Source of the DNA: Rhytidiadelphus loreus
Taxonomy: Eukaryota > Streptophyta > Bryopsida > Hypnales > Hylocomiaceae
Reading direction: 5' to 3'
Assembly: GCA_947034895.1 (NCBI GenBank)
Contig: OX344765.1
Coordinates: 48,303,001-48,367,000 of the forward strand
DNA: 64,000 nucleotides
The translations under genes and the position numbers were made by a program. Below are positions 1-10,448 of this stretch, in pieces. The notes below the pieces were generated by a model, which was given only the letters and a program-made list of their open reading frames with translations, ran no database searches and was not told where the DNA came from. Position 1 is the stretch's first letter. Each line of letters starts with the position of its first letter.

Positions 1-540
1 ATTGGTTTAAGATTTGGCTTTGTCTCTGTATTTTTGGCTGCCTAGTTGCTTTCAAGGTATATTTGGTTGGTTCTTTTGCACAATTTAGGGTTTTATATGT
101 ACTTGGAAACATCTGGGAAAGTTTAGCTTGGATATACTTCTGTAAAGCAGGAGAGGTAGGCCCTCCAATATCTGCATCATTATATCCTCGTAATTGAAGC
201 AGCCTTGATTGGACTGTTGATGTGAGCCTTTCAATTGAGCCTCGATATGGATTGAATAAGCCTTTGATACGCTAAAAAATTTGTATCTTGTCAGGAACAA
301 AGAAGGCAACTCATCTGATACAAGAAAGATTAAGAACTAGTTTGGAGCAGTAGAGACAATTTCGACTTTGTTGGGCATAGCTGAAGGTATTATTGCTCAT
401 ACCTTTACTTTGCTTTTGTTTATTTGTCATCCATTCACTGAAATTTTTAGATTGATTTGGTTGTTGTAAAATATCTAAATCAGTTATTCCTTGAGGGGCT
501 TTTGATATGAAGTTTCTGTTGACAGATGGTGACTCGAAGA
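1..540. other. Unassigned sequence left of the copia coding region
   Basis: This stretch follows the RNase H end of the minus-strand copia element. A short open frame lies at 85-309 on the minus strand, but it has no motif I recognise. The sequence does not resemble the putative LTR at 7389-7559, so I cannot identify a matching 3' LTR. The element is therefore either recombinant or truncated here, or its 3' LTR lies outside the window. Confidence 0.4.
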
Positions 541-1290
541 CGACTCAAGGTATGGAAATCTCCCACATAAAGACTAGTTGAAAGTTGTAGAGGTTATAAG
601 TGCTTGAAAATTCTTATTTGGAGGAATCAGACTCATACCAAGTTTAGCCATACAATGAACATGTTTTTCACGTGCTAAAGATTTAGTAAGAATATCATCA
701 GTCATTTCAGTTGTGGAAATGAATTTGAGTTCAATATCTTTAGCAAGCACTCGTTCATGAGTGAAATGATATTGAGTATCAATATGCTTAGAAAGTGAAT
801 GATACTTAGGATTATCTGTTAATGCAATAGCACTTTGACTATCACAATAGATAGATGTAGGATAAGGTTGTAAAAATCCAAGTTATTAGAGTAGTTTCCG
901 CAACCAAATGGCTTCAGTAGTGGCTTTTGCCAAAGCCATGTATTCAGATTATGTTGAAGAAAGAGCAACTGATTGTTGTTTTTTACTACCTCAAGAGATT
1001 ATACCATTAGCTAAAAGGAAACAATAGCCAGAGGTGGAGCGTCTGGTGTCTTTGCAACCAGCCCAATCAGCATCAGAAAAGCCATGAACACTACAAGAAA
1101 AACAATGTATAAATGACTGCAAAGAATGACTGCAAAGAATGACTGCATAGGAATCATTGTGGACAAAAATGACTGCAGTGTGATTTTGGCCTCTAGAGTC
1201 ATAGTGGACTAGTCATTTTTATAAATGACTGCCATAGTATTATCACCATCCATTGTGAGCTTGGATGGGGTTTTGGATGAAACTTCCAAA

Positions 1291-1620
1291 GTGGTAAATC
1301 TAGGAAATTTGAATATTATTTTTTGAAATCTAAGATTATATTCTAAAATCTAGGAAATGTGAATATTTTTCTTCTAAAATCTAGGATTATATTCTAAAAT
1401 CTAGGAAATGTGAATATTTTTCTTCTGAAATCTAGGATTATATTCTGAAATCTAGGAAATGTGAAGAATTTTCTTCTGAAATCTAGAATTGTATTCTAAA
1501 ATCTAGGAAATGTGAATATTATTTTTTTAAATCTAGGATTATATTCTAAAATCTAGGAAATTTAAATATTTTTCTTCTGAAATCTAAGAAATGTGAATAT
1601 TATTTTCTAATATCTAAAAG
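1291..1620. repeat. Degenerate tandem repeat of about 50 bp inside the CACTA element
   Basis: At least five consecutive units of roughly 50 bp alternate AAATCTAGGAAATGTGAA with a TTTTTCTTCTAAAATCTAGG-type half. The last unit runs into the left arm of the large inverted repeat, so the array predates or contributed to the duplication. Confidence 0.75.
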
Positions 1621-2239
1621 ATTTGAAGATTATTTTCAAGTTGTGGTGAAATGTGCAAAATGAGTACACCATATACCAAACACCATATACAAATACATGA
1701 TTCATACACCATATACAAATAAATCATTCATACATCATACACCATATACATGATTCATACATCATACACCATATACATGATTCATACATCATATACAAAT
1801 ACACAATACACTATATTTTACATATGTGTCAAATGGATTTTCAAGCCATTTAGTGTGTGAATACAAAGAGTTCAAGTTACAAGCCTTTTATACAAGTGGG
1901 GTGGTAGGAGGCAAGACAAACCATGTGAGATTTGTAAAATGTTGATGCAATAGTAAAGTAGTGATGTGGAAGTCATTATGTAGTTGTGTTAGAGTAGTAG
2001 GGATACTACTCTAACACAACTACATAATGACTTCCACATCACTACTTTACTATTGCATCAACATTTTACAAATCTCACATGGTTTGTCTTGCCTCCTACC
2101 ACCCCACTTGTATAAAAGGCTTGTAACTTGAACTCTTTGTATTCACACACTAAATGACTTGAAAATAATCTTCAAATCTTTTAGATATTAGAAAATAATA
2201 TTCACATTTCTTAGATTTTAGAAGAAAAATATTCACATC
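1562..2239. repeat. Large near-perfect inverted duplication (long hairpin)
   Basis: The right arm (2004-2239) is the near-exact reverse complement of 1562-1999, with a 4-nt spacer GGGA at 2000-2003. The left arm has about 205 extra bases, flanked by the 9-bp direct repeat ATTTTCAAG at 1632-1640 and 1837-1845. The extra segment is made of imperfect CATACACCATATAC repeats. A transcript across it would fold into a hairpin with arms of about 235 bp. Confidence 0.92.
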
Positions 2240-4143
2240 ATTTAAAGTGGAAAAAACAAGTTTTTCAGCACATTGTGGGACTAGATAAAGACAACATGTT
2301 CTAGATGTAAAAATGTGGATGAAGACTCCCTACTGCTAAGTCGTCATCCTGTAGTCGCGAATGTGACTCTGAATTGACTCTAACGATGACAATCCCAAAC
2401 CCTTGGTGCAATTAGGGAACATGAGTCATATTCAAGTCGTTCCGGACAAGCAGTCATTCTTCTATGGTTACATTTACCCCCATTTCCTTGTAGTGGAAGA
2501 ATATTACCTTGGGGTGATTTTTGGTAACGTATTCCATATGAGAGAGTGCCTTTGATATACCTTAAAGTTCTTTTCAGGGTTTGGATATGTATTTCAGTTG
2601 GAATTGATAGATATTGTGCTAAACCTCTGATTGTGTAAGCACAATCAGGTCTAGTGTTTACAATGGCATGTATAAGGCTTCCAACTATTTGTGAATAAAG
2701 ATGCTAGTCTTTTGGAGCTAATTGTGATTCTTTGTTATACAAATGAATACCTGATTGCGTAGGTGTACTTATAGAATTGCAATTTAGTATATTGTATTTT
2801 TTAAGTTTAGAGGTGAGATATTTGTGTTGGTGGATAATTGTCCAGCCTTCAATTCTATTTCTTAAGATAGCATTTCCAAGTGTAAAATGAAATTCACCTT
2901 CATCAGACATATCGAATTCCATTTGTAATATAGTTTTAATATTTTGAATGAGTATCAGCTAATTACTTACTAGAATGCAATCATCAACATAAACTGTAAG
3001 GATTATAAAGCTTTCATCAATTTTTCTTTTGATGTAAATGCTAGCATCTGATTCTAATCTTTGAAATTTGTGAAGTAGAAGATATTGGTCCAAACGTTGA
3101 TACCAAGCTCTTGAAGATTGTTTGAGTCCATACAAAGATTTTCTGAGTTTGCAAACCAAATTAGAATCAATTGGAATTGTGTAGCCTTCAGGTATAGACA
3201 TGTAAATATCTTCTTCTATAAATCCATTTTAAAATGCAATCTTAACATCTAATTGATGGACTTCATAATCATATTGAGTTGCAAGAGCTAGTAAGACTTT
3301 AATGGAATTAAGTTTGACTACAAGTGAGAATGTCTCCATATAATCAACGCCTTGTATTTGTGTAAAGCCACGGGCTACTAAACATGCTTTATATTTGTCC
3401 AAACTGCCATGAACTTTAGTTTTGATCTTGAAAATCCATTTTGAGCTTATGGGTTTCCGATTTGGTGGTAATTGTGTAAGAATCTAGGTTTTATTTTTTT
3501 CTAAAGAATCAATTTCAGCTTGAATGGTTGATTGCCAATGGTAAGAATTTGACCTTGATAATGCTTCTTGCATAGTTTGGGAAGAATCCATAGAGGAATA
3601 GGTATAATTGACTTGATGCTTGTTAGGATTAGGCGTCTTTCTAGATGGTTTTCCAGCTATTGATTCAAGTAATCTTCTTGTGGGTTTGATTTGTCTTGTA
3701 GGTCTAGCCAATGAACTTGGAGGTGCATATGGGGACTTAAAAGCAGAGGTAACTTCAACTTCATGTGGTAATTCAGGAACTAGATTTGAGTCTAAGGATA
3801 ACTTAGAAAGACTATTTGGTATATTACTTACTTGATCATTATCAATAGGTGAAATATATTGGTGTTGTGGAGTAGATAATGATGGACTTAGTGGGCTGAA
3901 TATGCTTTGTTGTATAGAAGATTCTTGTAATTGGTTTTGAGTAGAAGACTGAGACATAATTTAAACTTGAAGAAGATCATTTTGTTGACCTTTTAGAATA
4001 GGATGTGGTCTGAATAATGCAGGATCTATTAGAACCTCTGTGTCATTATCTTCTTCTAATAAATGCCTTTCAGGAATTTTAATAAGAACTTCATCAAATA
4101 TAACATTTCTTGATATTATTAGCTTTTTGGTGTTTATGTTCAT

Positions 4144-5348
4144 TAAACGGTAAGCTTTAGCTTCTTCACTATAGTCTAGGAAGATTGCTTCATGGGAATG
4201 AGAATCCAGTTTTCATCTTTGCTCTTTAGAAATAAGAACATGTGCTTTACAACCAAAAAGTCTAAGGTAAGATAAGGTAGGTTGTCTACCATACCAAAAT
4301 TCAAAAGGAGTCGAATTTGGTAATATTGCTTCGGTAGAACTCCTGTTTTGGAGATAATTTGTTGTATGTAATGCTTCTCCCCAAAATATTTTTGGCAATT
4401 TGGCATAGGATACCATTGAAAGAACTGCTCCCATTAAGGTCCGTTTTTTATGTTCTAACACCCCATTTTGTTGTGGTGTATAGGCTGTAGTCATTTCTCT
4501 TTTGATGCCTTGTTCTTGGCAAAAGGTGTTAAATTTAGTAGACAGGTACTCACCACCTTGGTCAGTTCTTAATGTCTTTATTTTATGATGTGTTTGTTTT
4601 TCAACATAATTCTTATAGAGCTGAAATTTAGAAAAGGCTTCAGATTTGTTCTTCATTAAATAAATATGGCAGAATCTTGTCAAATCATCAATAAAAGTGA
4701 TAAAGTAAAGATAACCTGTATGTGTAGCCACTTGCATGGGGCCACAAATATCTGCATGAATTAACTCCAATATCTCAGTAGCTCGTCCTGTTTGGAAAAC
4801 TTAACTTTATGTTGTTTGCCTTCTATGCAGGATTGGCACAATGTGATAAGCTTTTCAACAAAAGGTTCAATACCTTTTGAAATAGCTTGTATTTTTCCTT
4901 AGTCTTTGTTGATTAATATGGCCTAGCCTTAGATGCCATAAATCAGCCTTATTTAATGTTGTGGAAGTTGAATTTGCTAATGCATAGTTATTAGATGTGA
5001 TAGTTTCACCTAATTCATATAAGTCTGGATTAAGCTTACAAGTTTCTATTATTTATCCCAGGTTATTGATAAGAATGGATACTCCATCTTTTATGCAGAA
5101 TTCTCCACCTGCCTTATCAAGATGCTTTGTAGAAAACAAATTCTTTGCAAGTCCAAGGATATGCAAAACATCAAGTATGCATTCGTCATCTCCATTAGTT
5201 AGTTTGACATTCACATCACCATATCCTTGAATGGTAAAGATGTAATGTCATCTCCTAGGTAAACTACTTGTGTATGATTACACTTTGTGCAGTTTATAAA
5301 GCCTTCACGTTGATGGCACATATGTTGGGTTGCTCCGGAATCCACATA
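4144..5348 (-). pseudogene. Copia protease, GAG-pre-integrase and integrase, broken
   Basis: On the minus strand the protease signature VDSGATQHM lies near 5320-5345 after a stop. A frameshift follows, then a pre-integrase zinc-binding domain (LWHLRLGH and a CxxC partner), then the integrase core at 4213-4770. The integrase shows the acidic triad context: HADICGPM, RTDQGGEYLS and the glutamate in NGVLEHKKRT (usually NGVAERKNRT). The core is open but its upstream and downstream joins have stops. Its role would be to insert element cDNA into host DNA. Confidence 0.85.
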
Positions 5349-7060
5349 CTAAGTGGAATTAATTTTCTCTTGAGTGGCTAATGCCACTACATAGAGTTTG
5401 TTATTTGTTACAGCTAGATTTGTTTGTTTCTTAATATTTGATTTTTCTGCTGCAATTCGAATTCTACAGTCTCTAATGTGATGCCTAGGTTTTTTACAAT
5501 AGAAGCATCTGTTTTCAGCTGCAAGACTCTTCTTTTCAAAAGGTTTGTAGCCACTGCTCTCTCCTTTTGAATTTGAACTTTTCTTAAAGTTCTTATTAAA
5601 ATATGGTTTCTTGCTTTTTTTGAAAAATTTCTTTCCAGCATATAGAGCTGATGTATTTTTAGAAGTTGAATTCATATCCTTGATAAAAGTTTCTTCTTGA
5701 ATTAGGTCTATAATTAAAGATTGCAGTGTTATCCTAACTTGCCTTCACATAGAGCAAATGAAAGATTGATAACTTTGAGGAAGACTCCTCATCAACATGA
5801 TAATTGCTTCATCATCTGGTATTGTACAACCAGCTGCTAGCAATTGTTCTAAGTGAGCTTTGAAGTTGTGAATATGTTTCACAACACTTGAATTTTCTTT
5901 CATTTTTAAATTAAGCAATTTATCTTTCAAATGCATTTTCGTCACTATGTCTTGGGATTCAAAGATATTAATCAATTCTAACCAAGCTGAATGTAATGTT
6001 TTACAAGATTGAATATGAAAAACGATTGAATTTTCAAGGCAATTGTTAATAATAGTTAATGCTAATGCATCTTGAGGTGATTGCAAGAAAGACCGGTCCT
6101 ATGAGGCGTCACAATTGAAGTGACGGAGTTGGTTTTGGCCATAACTTTTGGAAATTGAAGCCAATGGACTTGAAATTTTTATGGAAGATTGCTAACTCAA
6201 AAACATGAGATTTGATATTTTTCAAAAAAATTGAAAAACAATGTTATAATTAAATATCAATTTAGCTAATTTGTCACACTTTGTGATTTAGGGTTTTTTA
6301 GTACTGTGAAGTATCCAAAAAACATGATATTCACTTGACTTTTTTGTGGCCTATTTCCACACTAGATGGGCATGTGCCCACCAAAGGGAATTCAAAAAAA
6401 CACAATTCTTTGTCGTCAACATGCATGCAAATAGGGGTTCCTTGTGCATAGCACTCCAAACTTTCATGATGGTTTCAACTTCTTGTTTTTGGTGAAATGT
6501 AATCACTATCAAGTCTTTATAAGTCACTTTATAATGTAATCACTATCAAGTCTTTTTAGTTTTTTTTATTCATGATTTTCTAATTTTTATTAATTTATAC
6601 TTAATTTAATCTACTTTTTGTGACAAACTGTCATTTTTTTTAAGTAGTACTGTTTCAGTATTATAAAGTACTCAAAAGTTCTATTGGCCGTTGATTTTTC
6701 AGATCAACGGTTGAGATTGCTCCATTTTGTACTACTCCTAGTACTCCTAATATTGGGCAGAAAAAACACAGTTTTTGACCAAACGCTACCAAAATTGTCG
6801 ATCTTTCTTGCAATCACCCTTGGTCCTCCCATAGACTTATGCTTCTTGCACTTGTGGAAGGCAAAGCTGGAGTTCCAGCAGTAATTTCTGTTGGTATTGG
6901 TGCCACTGGTAAGTGTTGATCTCCACTTACTATAGGCCATAACTTTTCAGCCTTGAAAATTAGGGTTAACCTATGTTTCCACACACTGAAATATGATCCA
7001 TCAAACTTAGTGACATGACTTATATCTATCTTGTGTGTACTCGTTTTTAATATTCTCCTC
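5349..7060 (-). pseudogene. Copia gag, interrupted by a 744-bp element
   Basis: The N-terminal half (about 6823-7060) contains a copia-type gag start (KFDGSYFSVWKHRL). The C-terminal half (5349-6074) contains a UBN2-like gag domain, a Lys/Ser-rich stretch and a CCHC zinc knuckle (CFYCKKPRHHIRDC), where the usual glycine is arginine. The two halves are separated by the insertion at 6075-6818; dropping it and one copy of the 4-bp duplication puts them back in frame. Stops lie near 5700-5740. No clear ATG start is visible near 7060. Gag packages element RNA. Confidence 0.82.
6075..6818. mobile_element. 4-bp-TSD terminal-inverted-repeat element, copy 1
   Basis: The termini are GGTGATTGCAAGAAAGA and its inverse, flanked by CTTG on both sides (6071-6074 and 6819-6822). 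It is about 95% identical by eye to the element at 55747-56462, which lies in the opposite orientation, so both moved relatively recently. There is no long coding frame. The insertion point in gag is defined by the frame on either side, which makes the 4-bp duplication secure. The superfamily is unclear: a non-palindromic 4-bp duplication fits none of the common plant MITE classes. Confidence 0.9.
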
Positions 7061-7109
7061 TTAGAATTGTTTGGATTTCACATGCTTCCATGAAATCTTC
7101 AGGAAAAGA

Positions 7110-7373
7110 TTATGGATTTGGCTCATTGAAGTTTCTTAAGGCTTTAATGTATGATATTGGAGCATTGTGAACTCCATACATATGTTGTATAGATTCTAGA
7201 GGTTGGCCTTCGTCTTCAATTGAATCTAGATGTATTTGTATAAATGCATCATTAAAAGCTACATTTGTTAAATGAAGTTGAATTTCAATTTCTTCCCTTT
7301 CAGGTTCAAAAATTAAGAGATCAAAGACATCCTCACTAGCATTTTCTGTTGGAGGGGTCGAAGGATAACACAT
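7110..7373 (-). other. Open frame of 87 codons between primer site and gag
   Basis: The frame starts with ATG only a few bases downstream of the primer-binding site and ends at TAA about 50 bp before the gag region. The peptide is acidic (run EPEREEIEI) and ends with SYIKALRNFNEPNP, which faintly resembles the linker that precedes RT in copia polyproteins. It could be a piece of another copia element, a short upstream frame in the leader, or chance. I do not assign a function. Confidence 0.3.
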
Positions 7374-7376
7374 ATT

Positions 7377-7388
7377 GCTTTGATACCA
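7377..7388 (-). other. tRNA primer-binding site of the copia element
   Basis: On the minus strand the sequence reads TGGTATCAAAGC, close to TGGTATCAGAGC, the complement of the plant initiator-methionine tRNA 3' end. It abuts the LTR end directly. Confidence 0.8.
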
Positions 7389-7559
7389 TGTCAGAATCGA
7401 GAGAGAGAAGAAAACAATGTAATATTATATTAATAATGATGCTTACATATTCAAGTGTAAGCTTTATACAAAGTATGTATTCTAAAGAGTCACAACTCTC
7501 TAGTTCTAAAGAGTCACAATTCTAGGTTAATTAGTACACTAATATATTGTATTTGTACA
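7389..7559 (-). repeat. Putative 5' LTR of the copia element
   Basis: This 171-bp segment on the plus strand begins TGTCAG next to the primer site and can end at TTTGTACA, giving TGT...ACA boundaries. The inner border is fixed by the primer site. The outer border is a guess, because no second LTR is present for comparison. Confidence 0.55.
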
Positions 7560-7639
7560 GTATGTCTAATAGGGGGTTGGAGGGGTTGCAAGCAGGCAGC
7601 GAAGAAGGGGCCAGGCGGGGAAGGGGTTGGAGGGGGGAT

Positions 7640-7743
7640 TTAGGGTTTGAACACTATTAGTCAAGTAGTTAAAGATTAGAGTGGGCGGGGTAGAAAACTA
7701 GGTAACACTATTTGTAACACAACACTATTTATCATCATTAGTG
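7640..7743 (-). mobile_element. Partial TA-target MITE (CACTAATGATGATAAATAGTG family)
   Basis: The right terminus AACACTATTTATCATCATTAGTG followed by TA matches the ends of the elements at 45225-45473 and 49822-50038. The left end is not recognisable, so this copy is truncated. Confidence 0.65.
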
Positions 7744-7789
7744 TAGTCTTTGGAAGTTACAAAGTTAATTGCACTAACTTTGATTTTCT

Positions 7790-9175
7790 TACTTTTTAGC
7801 ATGCATTACAATGACATCGGACTTATTGTGGAGTACTGGACAAGCATCCAAGCTTTGATCTGGTTCTGGTTGATATGCCCAAAGGTCTTCAATCTAGTTC
7901 CATGTGTAAGTGACCTAGAAACAAAAATTCCACAATGAAATGCTCTCCTTGATTCTTAGTTGCAGCCTTTTTTGAGTTTGTTGATAATCATGATAATGGT
8001 ACCTTCATCATCATTCACCCCTTGAGCTTTGAATTATAAGCAATGAAAAGCATTTTAGAATGCACTAATGCTTACAAGTTCAAGAAAAAGGACTAATGGG
8101 GTATGAATCGACTCCACTTGATTCACCCTATGGTTGTGGCTAAAAGAGTAAGAAATATGTTGAAGTTTTATTTTCATTACTTTTTTTTGTAATTGATGTT
8201 GTGATACATTAACATATACTTACATTATTTAGTCACACCTTCTTTTATAAACTCAACAGTTTGGAATTATTTTGCTTTTAATTAACCTGGCAAATAGTCC
8301 ACCATCAAAGTTTCAGTTCCAACCCATCTATAACTTGAGGTTCCGCAGTGCTGATGTTATCTATGATGAAATCTTGCAAAATTTTACGTTTGCCGAAGAC
8401 CTCGCTATGAACGGTGATTGCCCATGGTGTGGACTTCAACAAAAAAGTCTTTTATTCCTAAACATGCTCACTGAAACTTGTACCTTTTTGGGCAATGTGG
8501 ATTTTGATTGTATTGCTAGTAAAGGTTATTTTTAGATTCCATGTCCTGTTTATTATTAGGATGATATCTCGGATGATATAGAACGTTCATTTGTACTAAA
8601 CTGCAAGCTATTGGCAATCTTTGATTTTTTATACTTCATGTTCATACAAGTGCTTCTATCCATGCATGTTGTTCTTCTAGCTGTCACATTGTCACATTTG
8701 AAGAAGATAAGGGCATTTTCAAGGCCATACTAGCACTACTAGTACGTGCTTCGCCATCTGTCATAGTGGCAACGGAACCAATGGTTGCAAAGTTGATTGA
8801 CTCTAATGAAGAGCTTCATAATGTAGAATCTATTAAGGAAAAATCACAATTTAGTACGTAAGTCAACCTTAGACTCTTCATTTCATTCCAATATGAAATC
8901 ACATTAAACTTTCACTTATTCCATTCATCTTCGTCTTCTAGATCTTTGAGGTCAAACCATCCATTGTATGTTACATTTTTCAGAAGACCCGATTTTTTTC
9001 CAAGTCTATGAAGCCATTTTAGTTGCAAATTTATATTGAGAAATTGGCTCAAGCATTTGCAGTTCATGACATTGAACGTAGTTTTCCCATCATCAATGTG
9101 TAGACCCTCGTGTTTTGAATTTTGTAGATGTTGAAGCAGTGTCTTCTGATGAAGAATCAATTTTAGAGTCTTTTA
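7790..9175 (+). pseudogene. Exon-like fragments, weakly like a VEF/Su(z)12-type protein
   Basis: Several short open segments look exonic. One at 7801-7905 is bounded by TTTTTAG and GTAAGT. An open frame at 8272-8535 reads LRFRSADVIYDEILQN, then AEDLAMNGDCPWCGL and hydrophobic residues. A frame at 8697-8860 reads EEDKGIFKAILALLVRASPS. A frame at 9096-9170 contains VEAVSSDEESILESF. The second has the layout of the VEF family (EMF2/VRN2, Su(z)12): LRxRSxxV, about 17 residues, ED, then CPxC. The second zinc-ligand pair (HxxxH) is not conserved. This is a hint only; a diverged pseudogene, a gene fragment carried by a transposon, or chance are all possible. Confidence 0.25.
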
Positions 9176-9189
9176 GTAGTATCTACTTT

Positions 9190-9330
9190 CCAATTTTGCT
9201 TTGTTTTGATTTTTTTTTATTCTACTATGCCAAAATGAGGCTTGAAATTCTAATTTGAACACAATTCCTACATTTTGACAATGAGTGGTCAAATTCTCAT
9301 CTTCAAATTATTCTACACCCTTTGAGGATT
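9190..9330. repeat. Fragment of the foldback element seen at 49172-49620
   Basis: The segment from TATGCCAAAATGAGGCTTG through ACACAATTCCTAC to AATGAGTGGTCAAATTCTC matches one arm of the later foldback element with moderate divergence. Confidence 0.5.
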
Positions 9331-9849
9331 TATAACGGACAATGGATTTCATTATAATAATAACCACTCCACCCTTCACTTTCATGAATATCAATGAAGC
9401 AATCCCTTCATTTTGTCATCAAAATTTTCCTAAATGGTAGATTGTCAAATGACATTCATTTGGTATTTGACTTGATGGATTCTTTAGGTGTTTTAATTTT
9501 CTAAATTCAAATGTGGTGGTTAAGATAAACCACCCCATTAGGCCAAGGGAAGTCACAAATTGAGCAACAACCTTCTTATCTCCACCTCTATACATTGCAA
9601 TGAACTTATGAGTCTAGAAAATTGTCAGAGAAGTATCCCTCTCAGAACCTCAGGCAAGATGTTGCCTAAGCTTCTTTTGGTGTTGCAATACAAATTTTGT
9701 TCCATTGTAAATAATTCTACCCGTATTGCCCCTCATCCATGAAAAAATACATTTCCACCCATAACTCCTCATGAGAACATCCAATTGTAAAAGAAATTGG
9801 TGGAGTAGCAAAGTACTCCTCATTTCAATATACAAAAAAAAATATAGTG

Positions 9850-9934
9850 AATATAGTGAATATTTCCACTCGTGGTGAGCTGCTCCAAATTACTGTGTTG
9901 CCAAAAAAACGTTGTTTGGTTCTACAGGGGTTAA
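9850..9934 (-). mobile_element. Terminal fragment of a TTAA element
   Basis: The sequence GTGTTGCCAAAAAAACG...GGTTCTACAGGGGTTAA is an eroded left terminus of the CCCCTAAAGGACC family in reverse, ending in TTAA at 9931-9934. The body to its left is too diverged to delimit. Confidence 0.5.
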
Positions 9935-10448
9935 TCTACTATCATACGATCTTTATACTAGTAACCAAGCCCCATGACCAAAGACCAATTTTAATAGTCA
10001 TTTGTCATTTCTAATAGAATACAATGAACCTAAAACAAATAAGTGAGTTTAATTTTTTAATAAATTTTTGATAAAATCATATTGATGTTTATTCTTTTTT
10101 ATTAACTCTATTTTCTTTCTCATGATATCTTTTCTTCTTCTTTTTAGAATTTTTGGTATGGATCCTTGCCGTAAAAGGACATTTGTCAAGGAATTAGCAA
10201 TTGAAGAAATACCTTGACTAAGGAAAGACATCTCTTTTCTCTTCTCACTTCCTAGTAAAAAGTCAACAACTAGAATTTAAATGAAATAGAAGCAAAATTT
10301 TGTAACTATAAAAAAATACATAAATGTATAACTTATAGTTTAAATGCTTTAGTGACCTTCAATATTATAAAGTGGAAAAATACCATGCAAATAACCATAC
10401 CATTAACTTAACAAGTTCTTACAAAGGAAACATCAATGAAAATGTTAC

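Larger units (their letters stand above)
1089..2495. mobile_element. Non-autonomous CACTA (En/Spm-type) transposon inside copia RNase H
   Basis: The ends are CACTACAAGAAAA at 1089 and its near-inverse TTTCCTTGTAGTG ending at 2495, flanked by the 3-bp duplication GAA (1086-1088 and 2496-2498). CACTA termini and a 3-bp target duplication are the hallmarks of the CACTA superfamily. Removing the element plus one GAA rejoins the copia RNase H frame exactly, which confirms both borders. The motif ATGACTGC recurs just inside the ends (about 1113-1230 and again, inverted, near 2450), matching the subterminal transposase-binding arrays of CACTA elements. There is no transposase. Most of the interior is tandem and inverted repeats. 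Confidence 0.93.
600..3957 (-). pseudogene. Copia reverse transcriptase-RNase H, broken
   Basis: The reading runs from 3957 leftwards. A linker rich in S, P and T is followed by the RT N-terminus (WQSTIQAEIDSLEKNKT), then QLDVKIAF, the segment LYGLKQSSRAWYQRL and the catalytic motif YVDDCILVSN near 2962-3000. RNase H follows with GFSDADWAGCKDTRRSTSGYC split to the left of the CACTA insertion (about 1020-1085), then further blocks down to about 620, including CDSQSAIALTDN and KHIDTQYHF. Stops (near 3480, 3220, 2958 and 2702) and frame shifts break the frame, and the 1089-2495 insertion separates RT from RNase H. In life the enzyme copies element RNA into cDNA; this copy cannot. Confidence 0.85.
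541..7559 (-). mobile_element. Decayed Ty1/copia LTR retrotransposon
   Basis: Read on the minus strand, the domain order is gag, zinc knuckle, protease (DSGA), GAG-pre-integrase, integrase, reverse transcriptase (YVDD) and RNase H. Integrase before RT is diagnostic of Ty1/copia. A probable 5' LTR and an initiator-Met tRNA primer site lie at the right end; a purine-rich GTGGGAGA at about 564-575 could be the polypurine tract. Reading frames carry several stops and frameshifts, and two DNA transposons have inserted (1089-2495 and 6075-6818), so the copy is dead. No second LTR was found, so its age cannot be estimated from LTR divergence. Confidence 0.88.

Noticed and set aside
1..540. 3' LTR of the copia element
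   Set aside because: No similarity to the putative 5' LTR at 7389-7559 could be seen, so it is not called.
1297..1620. CRISPR-like appearance of the regularly spaced repeats
   Set aside because: Units are contiguous and degenerate without unique spacers, and the setting is a plant transposon.
6684..6940. Open frames across 6684-6940 as possible genes
   Set aside because: They straddle the end of the 744-bp inverted-repeat element and the gag fragment; the near-identical frame at 55668-55874 is the same element end.
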